Source of the DNA: an uncultured Anaplasmataceae bacterium
Lineage (GTDB): Bacteria > Pseudomonadota > Alphaproteobacteria > Rickettsiales > CAIPFW01
Direction of reading: 5' to 3'
NCBI GenBank assembly: GCA_903864455.1
Contig: CAIPFW010000235.1
Location: 1-5,959 of the forward strand
DNA: 5,959 nt
Of this stretch, positions 1 through 5,959 are shown in pieces (the first letter of the stretch is position 1; each line of letters begins with the position of its first letter). The position numbers and the translations under genes were made by a program. Under the pieces are notes generated by a model, which ran no database searches, was not told the origin of the DNA, and saw only the letters and a list, made by a program, of their open reading frames with translations.

Positions 1-1
1 A

Positions 2-1060
2 AAAAAAAATATCTTTTCATTTAAACCAGAAATCGAAATCTCACAATTGACAATTAAGATGAGATTTCTTGATGACGTGCAAAATAAAGAATTGAAATCA
101 GAAACAGAAATTGCTTTTGAAAAAATCCTTGTTGATTCGGATCTGTGGACGAGAAATTTTCAGATGAAAAATATTGCTGACTTTCATTATAAAGCCGCAG
201 AAGATTCTAAAATTATAAAAAATAATTTCAAAATAGATCTTGAATTTTTTAAAAATCCATTTCAAAAAAACTCTCAAATCGGTAATTTGAAAAATTTATC
301 TTATAAAGACAATGGATATCAAGTTTTTGATGTAAATAAAAACTTATTAGACGAATATAGTGGTCATTCATCACTCATAGTGAATAACATCTCTACTCAA
401 GAAAATAATGTTTATAATGTAAAAATTAACACAAATCGCAAACCTGAAAAAATTCATGAAATCAAAGATGAAAAAGAAATAGCGATGAATGAATTACTCC
501 ACTCTAAAATAACGTTAGATTTAGACATATTGAAGCCAAAAACTTTTAGCCAAAACTTCAATCTCGATATAAAAAATTTAGCTTTTGAAACAAAAGAATC
601 GATCATCGATGCAATAGGTAAAATTCAATTCTCCGCTATTGAAAAAAATGTGAATGGTGATGCGATCATTAATTTTGAAAATTATCAAAAATTTTTTAAA
701 TTATTAAAAAGCGCAACAGGTGACGATGAGAATTATTTATTAAATTTTATAGAAAAAACCTTACCAGAAATTTCTGAGCAAAAATCTGAAAATATTTTAT
801 CTTTAAAGTATGAGCAAAAGGGAGGTGATATAAAAATAGGAAATAAAGATTTCGCTCAATTGAGTAAAGATTATATGAACTACATTGTGAGCTCGATGAA
901 AGATAAAGTTCAAAATCTTATTCCATCTGATAATTCATCGAAGAATAAAGATGAAATAAAAGATGAAATAGCAAATGAAACGAACAATCAAAATAAGAGT
1001 GAAAGTGAAAGTGAAAGCCTAGAAAGTAATTTAAGTGAAAACAACGCCCCTCTTTCATAA
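2..1060 (+). CDS. Hypothetical protein, 5'-partial, with acidic Ser/Glu/Asn-rich C-terminal tail
   Basis: I do not recognise this protein. The frame is open from base 2 to the TAA at 1058-1060 (352 visible residues). The first possible in-window starts are TTG at 47 and ATG at 59; neither has a ribosome binding site, and the 15 codons upstream of the TTG read as ordinary protein (Ile, Phe, Glu, Lys, Pro), so the true start is most likely left of the window. The visible part is rich in Lys, Asn, Glu and Ile. It has alternating-hydrophobic stretches suggesting beta strands (for example around bases 505-590) and a helical stretch near bases 870-915. There is no transmembrane segment in the visible part; a signal peptide could lie outside. 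The last ~45 residues are acidic, low-complexity and contain tandem KDEI and Ser-Glu repeats, so probably disordered. A distant resemblance to beta-rich envelope proteins (DUF945/DUF2125 style) crossed my mind but I cannot support it. It converges on ftsI. Confidence 0.75.
   Translation, partial: KKNIFSFKPEIEISQLTIKMRFLDDVQNKELKSETEIAFEKILVDSDLWTRNFQMKNIADFHYKAAEDSKIIKNNFKIDLEFFKNPFQKNSQIGNLKNLSYKDNGYQVFDVNKNLLDEYSGHSSLIVNNISTQENNVYNVKINTNRKPEKIHEIKDEKEIAMNELLHSKITLDLDILKPKTFSQNFNLDIKNLAFETKESIIDAIGKIQFSAIEKNVNGDAIINFENYQKFFKLLKSATGDDENYLLNFIEKTLPEISEQKSENILSLKYEQKGGDIKIGNKDFAQLSKDYMNYIVSSMKDKVQNLIPSDNSSKNKDEIKDEIANETNNQNKSESESESLESNLSENNAPLS
947..970 (+). repeat. Perfect 12-bp tandem duplication coding KDEI-KDEI
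   Basis: Two identical, adjacent copies of aaagatgaaata occupy 947-958 and 959-970. The unit is a multiple of three and in frame, so each copy adds the residues KDEI to the acidic tail of the first gene. It is consistent with a recent slippage or duplication event in a disordered tail. Confidence 0.85.
998..1017 (+). repeat. Hexanucleotide microsatellite (agtgaa)x3.3 coding Ser-Glu repeats
   Basis: Three full copies of agtgaa (998-1003, 1004-1009, 1010-1015) plus a partial one give a Ser-Glu run in the tail of the first gene; a related agtgaa recurs just downstream near 1033. Copy-number change would keep the frame and alter only tail length. Confidence 0.85.
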
Positions 1061-1085
1061 CTTATATGTTGATGAAAAAAAAAAT

Positions 1086-2684
1086 TCACTCAAAAAAACA
1101 TCTCTCATTTTCATCTTCAATGCCAAAAATTGGTATCATTTGCTCAACTATTTTTTTTGCAATTGATGCTGATACAGCGCCACCTGTTGTCTGAAACTTT
1201 CCTCCTTGAGGTTCATCGATATTGACAAAAATAACGTATTTTGGATCATTCATAGGAAATGCACCTATAAAAGAAGAAAGATTTTTCGTTTTATCGTATC
1301 GACCATTATAAATCTTGATACTCGTCCCCGTTTTACCACCAAGACAATAACCATCGAGATCTGCGCGCTTTCCACTACCCCTTACAACAACTTCTCGAAG
1401 CATTTTTCTCATTTTTTTTGACACATCTTTTCGAATAATTTCCTCGCAATCTGGATTAGGCAAATTTTTATCAAGAACTAAATTCAATTTGCATTTTTTA
1501 CCATCATTTACAATCGTTGCGATTGTTTGAACGAGATGCAGCGCAGTAACTGCGCATCCATGACCATAACTGATTGTTACTGAATTCAAATCAGTCCAAG
1601 TTTTTGGCCAAAGTGGATAAGCTTTTTCTGGTAAACCAATTGAAATTTGGTCAAACATTCCAAATTTTTTAAAATACTCCTTTTGTTTTTCAATCCCCAT
1701 TTTAAGTGCAACTCTCGCAGTTCCTATGTTTGATGATTTCACAAGAATGGTCTCCGGCTCAATCATTCGCTCTTTTGAAGCTACAAAATCATTGATTGAA
1801 TATTTGCCAATTCTTAATGGTGGCATCGAATCAAATTTTTCGCTCATCGTTATCGCTTTGGCATCTAAAGCTGATGCAATAGTTATCGGTTTGAAAACCG
1901 ACCCAAATTCATACACCCCAAGACTTATTCGATTGAATAATTCCTCTTTTTTATGTGATGATGGAGCATGAGGGTTAAAGTCAGGCAAGGAAATTAATGC
2001 TAAAATCTCACCATTCGTAACATCAGCAATGATTCCTGAACCACCAATTGCTGAGACGTTTTGAATTTGGTCTTTTAACTCATTATAGAGAATATTTTGT
2101 AATCTTAAGTCAATTGTTAATTTCAATTTGCTATCTTTGTCTTTCAAAAAGTTGTCAAATGATTTTTCAACTCCCGCCAAACCATTTTGGTCAACATCCG
2201 TATAACCAACGACAAATGATAAAAGATTTTTATGAGGATAGATTCTAGAATATTCTTTTTCAAAGAAAATTCCTGGAATTCCAGCTTCGTTTAGTAATTC
2301 TTGTTGTTGGAAAGAAATATTTCTTTTAATCCAAACAAATTTTTTTTCTTTATCGCTGAGTTGTTTTGTTAAATGTTTTTTATCAACTTCTGGGAAAATT
2401 CTTATCAGCGATGATATCGTATAATCAAAATCAATAATTTTTTGAGGGCTTATTGCGATTGAAATCGTAGGGAGACTAAGGGCTAAAATATTATCATTTC
2501 TATCGACAATTTCATTTCGATAATTCATTTTTTTAATATATGTATTTTTTTTTATCTCAACTTCATTGACGCCAAGAAATAGGTATATAGTTTTCCCTGC
2601 ATATATGCAACATAAAAAAATAATAAAATATATTAAAATGCGAATTCTGATTTGAATTATAGAATAGTCTAAATTTTCATTCAT
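1086..2684 (-). CDS. ftsI: Peptidoglycan D,D-transpeptidase FtsI (penicillin-binding protein 3)
   Basis: Septal class B penicillin-binding protein that cross-links peptidoglycan during division, working with FtsW in the divisome. The 532-residue length fits the family. A single N-terminal membrane helix lies at about residues 12-38, placing the rest in the periplasm. The class B N-terminal motif is at 56-65 (R56, D61, R62), and an FtsI-type segment GYTDVDQNGLAGVE lies at 160-173. The transpeptidase domain runs from about 210 to 518, with S262-x-x-K265 (acylated serine), S317-S-N319, a YGHG segment at 373-376, and K451-T-G-T454; all catalytic residues are present. MrdA is less likely given the GYTDVDQNG segment and the C-terminal region. 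The start is ATG at 2684, chosen because it precedes the anchor helix; no Shine-Dalgarno is visible. It follows murD by 87 bp on the same strand, with a candidate promoter of its own. Oddity: the usual RGxIxDRNG reads RNEIVDRND. Confidence 0.95.
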   Translation of the reverse strand: MNENLDYSIIQIRIRILIYFIIFLCCIYAGKTIYLFLGVNEVEIKKNTYIKKMNYRNEIVDRNDNILALSLPTISIAISPQKIIDFDYTISSLIRIFPEVDKKHLTKQLSDKEKKFVWIKRNISFQQQELLNEAGIPGIFFEKEYSRIYPHKNLLSFVVGYTDVDQNGLAGVEKSFDNFLKDKDSKLKLTIDLRLQNILYNELKDQIQNVSAIGGSGIIADVTNGEILALISLPDFNPHAPSSHKKEELFNRISLGVYEFGSVFKPITIASALDAKAITMSEKFDSMPPLRIGKYSINDFVASKERMIEPETILVKSSNIGTARVALKMGIEKQKEYFKKFGMFDQISIGLPEKAYPLWPKTWTDLNSVTISYGHGCAVTALHLVQTIATIVNDGKKCKLNLVLDKNLPNPDCEEIIRKDVSKKMRKMLREVVVRGSGKRADLDGYCLGGKTGTSIKIYNGRYDKTKNLSSFIGAFPMNDPKYVIFVNIDEPQGGKFQTTGGAVSASIAKKIVEQMIPIFGIEDENERCFFE

Positions 2685-2727
2685 AATGCTGTTTGTTTTT
2701 GTATATAAGTCAATATTATCTTTAAAA

Positions 2728-2757
2728 ATTATAAACTTTTATTCAAAATGATAACAA
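2728..2757 (-). promoter_or_regulatory. Candidate sigma70-type promoter for ftsI
   Basis: On the minus strand a TTGTTA box (2757-2752, 4 of 6 matches to TTGACA) is followed after 18 bp by a perfect TATAAT (2733-2728). Transcription would begin near 2721, giving a leader of about 36 nt before the ftsI ATG. It lies in the 87 bp gap between murD and ftsI. In DNA this AT-rich, TATAAT can occur by chance, so confidence is moderate at best. Confidence 0.4.
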
Positions 2758-2773
2758 CAAAATTAACAAAATT
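2756..2773. repeat. 9-bp tandem direct repeat at the murD stop codon
   Basis: Two adjacent copies of aacaaaatt occupy 2756-2764 and 2765-2773, spanning the end of murD and the start of the murD-ftsI gap and touching the candidate -35 box of ftsI. Both copies are AT-rich, so this may be simple slippage with no function. Confidence 0.6.
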
Positions 2774-4094
2774 AAAAACCTAAACATATAACAATACTTT
2801 TAAATTCATCGCCGCGAATTTCAAAATTTTTAAATTGGTCAAAAGAAGCGCATGCTGGTGACAATAAAATAACACTTTTTTCTTCATTATTCCTGCAATT
2901 CTCAAATGCAATTTTTGTAGCATTTGCTAAATTTTCACATCGAATAAAATAATCAATATTGTGATCAGATAAATCATGAGCGAATTTTTCTTGCGATTGT
3001 CCGATTAAATAAATTTTCTTTAATTTTAAATTTTTATTTTTTTTTATGAATTGAATCAAATTATCGATGCCATCAGTTTTCGCAACACCACCAATAATAA
3101 GATGTATATCGATATTCTCATCAACTGAATTTAAAGCTGAAATTGTGGAATCACCAGTTGTAGATTTACTATCATTAATAAATATTATATTTTTATGTTC
3201 TGCGATTTTTTCAAAGCGATGTGGTAGGGGTTCAAAATTTGAAATACTTTCAATCATTATCATATTTTCAATATGAAAAAATTTTGCCACTTCGACTGAT
3301 GCCAGAATATTTTCTATGTTGTGCTTTCCGATTAATTTTGTTTGAAAATGTTGAGTGTTATTTTGAGCTGAAATCGGAATAAATTTATTTTTATTCGGCG
3401 AATCATCGTAAATTTTGAATGTATTTTCGTTATCTATACCAATTACAATTTTGTCAGCTCGGTCTATCATTCGAGCTTTTGATTTTATATAATTCTCCAT
3501 TTTAAAATCGTATCGTTCAAGATGATCTGGCGTTATATTTAACAAAACTGCAATATCAAAATGCGTTTGTTTTAATAAATCCAGCTGATATGAAGAAATC
3601 TCGAGAATATAAATATCAACGTCAATCGGAAGTTCAAAAATTGCAATTCCTATATTACCGCCTATCGCAATTTTTTTATCAAGAAGTGATGATTGCAAAA
3701 TATGACCGATTAAAGCCGTTGTTGTTGATTTGCCGTTTGTTCCTGTAATTCCTACGAATTGAGAATTTTTATTAAAATAAAATTTGTTGAAGAGATAAAA
3801 TAATTCTATGTCTATAATTATCTTAACGTGATAAATTTTTGCCTCATTCAAAGGAGAGCAATTTTTTTTTGGATCAATTCCAGGAGAAATCACTAAAAAA
3901 TCAATTTGATTCCAATCAATTTCCTTTGTATTAAAAATATTTTTTTGAGTTTGAAATGATTGCACTTTTTCCTCATCGGAATCGTATAAAAATATTTTAA
4001 AATCATCAAAGTATTTTTGTAAAAATGATATTAAGGCTGAGCCGGAACGAGCTAAGCCAAAAATCACTATTTGTTTGTTTTTTAAAAAATTCAT
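2772..4094 (-). CDS. murD: UDP-N-acetylmuramoyl-L-alanine--D-glutamate ligase MurD
   Basis: Cytoplasmic Mur ligase that adds D-glutamate to UDP-MurNAc-L-Ala using ATP, the second amino-acid step of the peptidoglycan stem peptide. The 440-residue length is normal. An N-terminal Rossmann-like domain opens with IVIFGLARSG (9-18), followed by ISPGID (69-74). The central ATPase domain has the P-loop GITGTNGKST (115-124), GNIG (146-149), E165 with SSYQL (167-171), and NITPDHLERY (186-195). K206 sits 16 residues after D190, matching the carbamylated lysine of E. coli MurD. The C-terminal domain has PHRFE (291-295), NDSK (307-310), IIGG (333-336) and LSPACASFDQF (411-421) with FEIRGDEF (424-431). All three domains are complete. 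The ATG at 4094 directly precedes the Rossmann strand; no Shine-Dalgarno is visible. It starts 34 bp after the upstream gene and may be co-transcribed with it. Oddity: the family's NDSKATN reads NDSKSTT. Confidence 0.97.
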   Translation of the reverse strand: MNFLKNKQIVIFGLARSGSALISFLQKYFDDFKIFLYDSDEEKVQSFQTQKNIFNTKEIDWNQIDFLVISPGIDPKKNCSPLNEAKIYHVKIIIDIELFYLFNKFYFNKNSQFVGITGTNGKSTTTALIGHILQSSLLDKKIAIGGNIGIAIFELPIDVDIYILEISSYQLDLLKQTHFDIAVLLNITPDHLERYDFKMENYIKSKARMIDRADKIVIGIDNENTFKIYDDSPNKNKFIPISAQNNTQHFQTKLIGKHNIENILASVEVAKFFHIENMIMIESISNFEPLPHRFEKIAEHKNIIFINDSKSTTGDSTISALNSVDENIDIHLIIGGVAKTDGIDNLIQFIKKNKNLKLKKIYLIGQSQEKFAHDLSDHNIDYFIRCENLANATKIAFENCRNNEEKSVILLSPACASFDQFKNFEIRGDEFKSIVICLGF

Positions 4095-4128
4095 TCAAGT
4101 ATTTTTTATTTAAAGTATGTTGATTTTA

Positions 4129-5943
4129 TTATACTTCTGTAGTTTTTGCAATTCCACTAATACTAGTTGCATCTTCGTGAATTGAATTTGTATTGGGCTC
4201 GATATTTTCACCTTTAATGATTTCTTTATTTAAAATTTCTTGAATTTTATTTAAAAAATTCTCATCTAAATTTGGAATCTCTACTAATTTTGACTGAATT
4301 TTTTGCTTTGTTGCGTCATAAAAATTCTTATCAAACTTTTCTAATTCTTCGTTGTATTTTTCATGGGTCAATTCACCTTCTTTATATTTTTCAAAATTTT
4401 CTAGAAATGTTGTGCATATTGCTTTTGTTTCATTTAAAATCTCTTGATGAATGCTTTCAGCATCAAAATCAACATTCGAAGCTTCTAAATCCCAAATTAT
4501 AGTTGTTTCAAAATATCCGTAAATCAAAGAGGCTCTGTGAAGAGCGTAGATTGCAAGATGTAATTTTTTATTAAAATCATTCTTAGACATTTTGGTATGA
4601 TCAACCCCCATTTCATTAAAAAATTCCCTGTTTCCGTTGTATATAGAGAATAATCCACATTCATATCCACCGCCTTGCCTTGCCTTTTTTTCGTCTTGAA
4701 TGATGTTGATTTTTATCTGCTCTTTAGATAATTTTATATTTTTTTGTCTAAATTTTATGAACTCTGCCCCAGTTGAATCTCGCTCTCCATCTGTATACCT
4801 CTCCTCACCATCAATAAAATCCAACCCATTTTCTAAAATATATTGTATATGATTTTGTATTCTACTACCGCTACCAGCTGAGTCCGCAATTATAACGTTT
4901 ATTGATTTATCATTGCTATCTTCATTCGCCCTCTCTATTTTTATATGAAAGTAATGTCCAGGCACTCGAATTACAAGTTTGCTTTTCAGACCATCGTTGA
5001 TGCACTCATAAATTTTTTTTTGTAGAATATACTGACCTTGAAGCTGATTTCCAAGAAGCAATGGTGAATTTTCATCAGTTGGTTTTTCAGGTAAAGATTG
5101 TAAATTTGGAGATTTGGGTATAAACTTTTGATATCCGGGTATTTTTGTAATATCTATTTCTTTTTGTTTTAACTGTTGCTTTTCTATATTGTTTTGTGGG
5201 CTGACTTTGATTTCTTTCAAGTTGAATAAAATCAAAAATTTATCCCAGAGAGAAAGTTTTTTTTTAACGCTCTGTTCTTTGTCTTGTTTCTCCATTTGTT
5301 TTGTTTGAAAGAATTTAGGATTTGAGATTTTATATTTTTCAATTAATTTATTATTTTTGCTATCTATTTTCTTTTTATTTTCTTCATTGAGTTTGTTTGT
5401 TCTATTTTCTTCATTTTTATTGCGCCGCTTGATTTCTTCGCATTGATTTTTCCAAGTTTGATTATCTGATGCAATCTTTTTATTCGTCATGTCTTTCTCC
5501 GCTTGATTATTTTCAAATTTTGTGATTTGCTCAGCAATATTTGTGCTTCCTATTTCAATTTGCTCATATTTCTCATCAATGAAAGAAGCAATCGTTTTCA
5601 CTTCTTCGGTCATTAGCATCCTAATATTTTTATTTGAGTGTGCTAAATAAATGCTATTTTTGAATTTAGACGACTCACTCTCATCTTTGTTGAAATGATT
5701 AGCAATTTGATTACTTAGGTAGCTATATCTTGTTGACTGATTATTAGGATGCTTTTCTAAACCGCCCGCACTATGTAAAACATTTAATGTATATTTTAAT
5801 ATCTCGGATTCTTCAACATCTTTGTTTGTATCATTTGAGTGCTCTTGAATTAGTTTATTAATTAAAATCGCTATTATAATTAATAGAATGACGATAAGAA
5901 TTGATAATAAAATTACAACATATACGGATAATTCATCATTCAT
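4129..5943 (-). CDS. Membrane-anchored putative CE-clan cysteine hydrolase (Ulp1/YopJ-like), possible effector
   Basis: I do not recognise the gene as a named one. The 604-residue protein has four zones. Residues 7-29 are an uninterrupted hydrophobic segment with no signal-peptidase site, so a membrane anchor. Residues ~135-230 are highly charged, Lys/Glu/Asn-rich and likely coiled coil, followed by a short hydrophobic patch at 232-240. Residues ~300-480 carry an ordered CE-clan signature: H330 (GHYFHIKIE; H333 is an alternative), D354 (IIADSAG), Q423 and C429 (QGGGYECGLFS), with Gln six residues before Cys as in Ulp1, SENP and YopJ proteins. Residues ~490-604 are mostly helical and charged, with a Ser/Thr-containing tail. 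Known relatives cleave ubiquitin or ubiquitin-like proteins, or acetylate host kinases; which applies here is unresolved. ATG 5943 is the first Met in the window and sits just before the anchor, but the frame stays open for the 5 codons to the right edge. It lies 34 bp upstream of murD on the same strand. The gene is certain; the fold assignment is moderately sure. Confidence 0.8.
   Translation of the reverse strand: MNDELSVYVVILLSILIVILLIIIAILINKLIQEHSNDTNKDVEESEILKYTLNVLHSAGGLEKHPNNQSTRYSYLSNQIANHFNKDESESSKFKNSIYLAHSNKNIRMLMTEEVKTIASFIDEKYEQIEIGSTNIAEQITKFENNQAEKDMTNKKIASDNQTWKNQCEEIKRRNKNEENRTNKLNEENKKKIDSKNNKLIEKYKISNPKFFQTKQMEKQDKEQSVKKKLSLWDKFLILFNLKEIKVSPQNNIEKQQLKQKEIDITKIPGYQKFIPKSPNLQSLPEKPTDENSPLLLGNQLQGQYILQKKIYECINDGLKSKLVIRVPGHYFHIKIERANEDSNDKSINVIIADSAGSGSRIQNHIQYILENGLDFIDGEERYTDGERDSTGAEFIKFRQKNIKLSKEQIKINIIQDEKKARQGGGYECGLFSIYNGNREFFNEMGVDHTKMSKNDFNKKLHLAIYALHRASLIYGYFETTIIWDLEASNVDFDAESIHQEILNETKAICTTFLENFEKYKEGELTHEKYNEELEKFDKNFYDATKQKIQSKLVEIPNLDENFLNKIQEILNKEIIKGENIEPNTNSIHEDATSISGIAKTTEV
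4504..5046 (-). other. Putative CE-clan catalytic domain within the 604-residue protein
   Basis: This region codes for residues ~300-480. The codons for the proposed catalytic residues lie at 4954-4956 (H330), 4882-4884 (D354), 4675-4677 (Q423) and 4657-4659 (C429, TGT on the minus strand). The hydrophobic strand after His, the strand ending in Asp and the Gln-x5-Cys-Gly turn follow the order known from Ulp1 (C48) and YopJ (C55) proteins. The boundaries are estimates from composition. Confidence 0.65.
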
Positions 5944-5959
5944 TTGATTTAATTTGATT

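Noticed and set aside
47..1060. TTG at 47 as the true start of the first gene
   Set aside because: The frame continues open to base 2, there is no ribosome binding site, and the upstream codons look coding; the start is probably outside the window.
1071..1115. Inverted repeat gatgaaaa (1071-1078) / ttttcatc (1108-1115) as a terminator of ftsI
   Set aside because: The 8-bp stem is AT-rich, has a 29-nt loop and lies partly inside the ftsI coding sequence; too weak for an intrinsic terminator.
1206..1421. Plus-strand open frame of 71 codons
   Set aside because: Lies entirely antisense within ftsI, across the intact KTGT region; no independent coding features.
1726..2248. Two plus-strand open frames (1726-1971 and 2048-2248)
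   Set aside because: Both are antisense to the conserved ftsI sequence and look like shadows of its codon pattern.
3067..3276. Plus-strand open frame of 69 codons
   Set aside because: Antisense to the conserved C-terminal domain of murD.
4128..4133. TATAAT on the minus strand overlapping the stop codon of the 604-residue gene, as a murD promoter
   Set aside because: No acceptable -35 box lies 16-18 bp upstream (TGGAAT, GTGGAA and GGAATT there), and there is no extended -10; such hexamers are frequent in DNA this AT-rich.
4272..4502. Plus-strand open frame of 76 codons
   Set aside because: Antisense to the C-terminal helical region of the 604-residue gene; no ribosome binding site or recognisable motif.

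Overview
The window is very AT-rich, with long A and T runs. It holds two cell-wall/division genes (ftsI and murD) and two unfamiliar genes, one of them cut by the left edge. The FtsI C-terminus (an EPQG then TGG pattern, ending near PIFGI) resembles alphaproteobacterial FtsI. With the AT bias, the lack of Shine-Dalgarno sequences, the scattered dcw genes and a eukaryote-directed type of cysteine hydrolase, this suggests a host-associated alphaproteobacterium of the Rickettsiales or Holosporales kind. That is inference: no rRNA or other taxonomic marker is present.

Layout: positions 2-1060 (+) carry the 3' part of an unrecognised protein gene whose frame is open to the left edge, ending in an acidic, Ser/Glu/Asn-rich repetitive tail. 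It converges on ftsI with only 25 bp between the stop codons. On the minus strand, in transcription order, come a 604-residue membrane-anchored protein with a CE-clan (Ulp1/YopJ-type) catalytic signature (5943-4129), then murD (4094-2772) after 34 bp, then ftsI (2684-1086) after 87 bp. That 87 bp gap contains a plausible sigma70-type promoter. No stretch over 100 bp lacks a gene, and I see no RNA gene, IS element, CRISPR array or convincing intrinsic terminator.

How the genes relate: MurD adds D-glutamate to UDP-MurNAc-L-Ala in the cytoplasm, and FtsI cross-links the resulting peptidoglycan at the division septum. All key residues of both look intact, so the organism probably makes peptidoglycan. 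murD upstream of ftsI is not the canonical dcw order. The most interesting element is the gene just upstream of murD. It encodes an N-terminal membrane anchor, a long charged linker with likely coiled coil, and a domain with ordered His, Asp, Gln and Cys residues like those of deubiquitinase/deSUMOylase or YopJ acetyltransferase effectors. It may be an effector lying beside cell-wall genes by chance, or a membrane-tethered enzyme acting on the bacterium's own proteins; the sequence alone does not decide.
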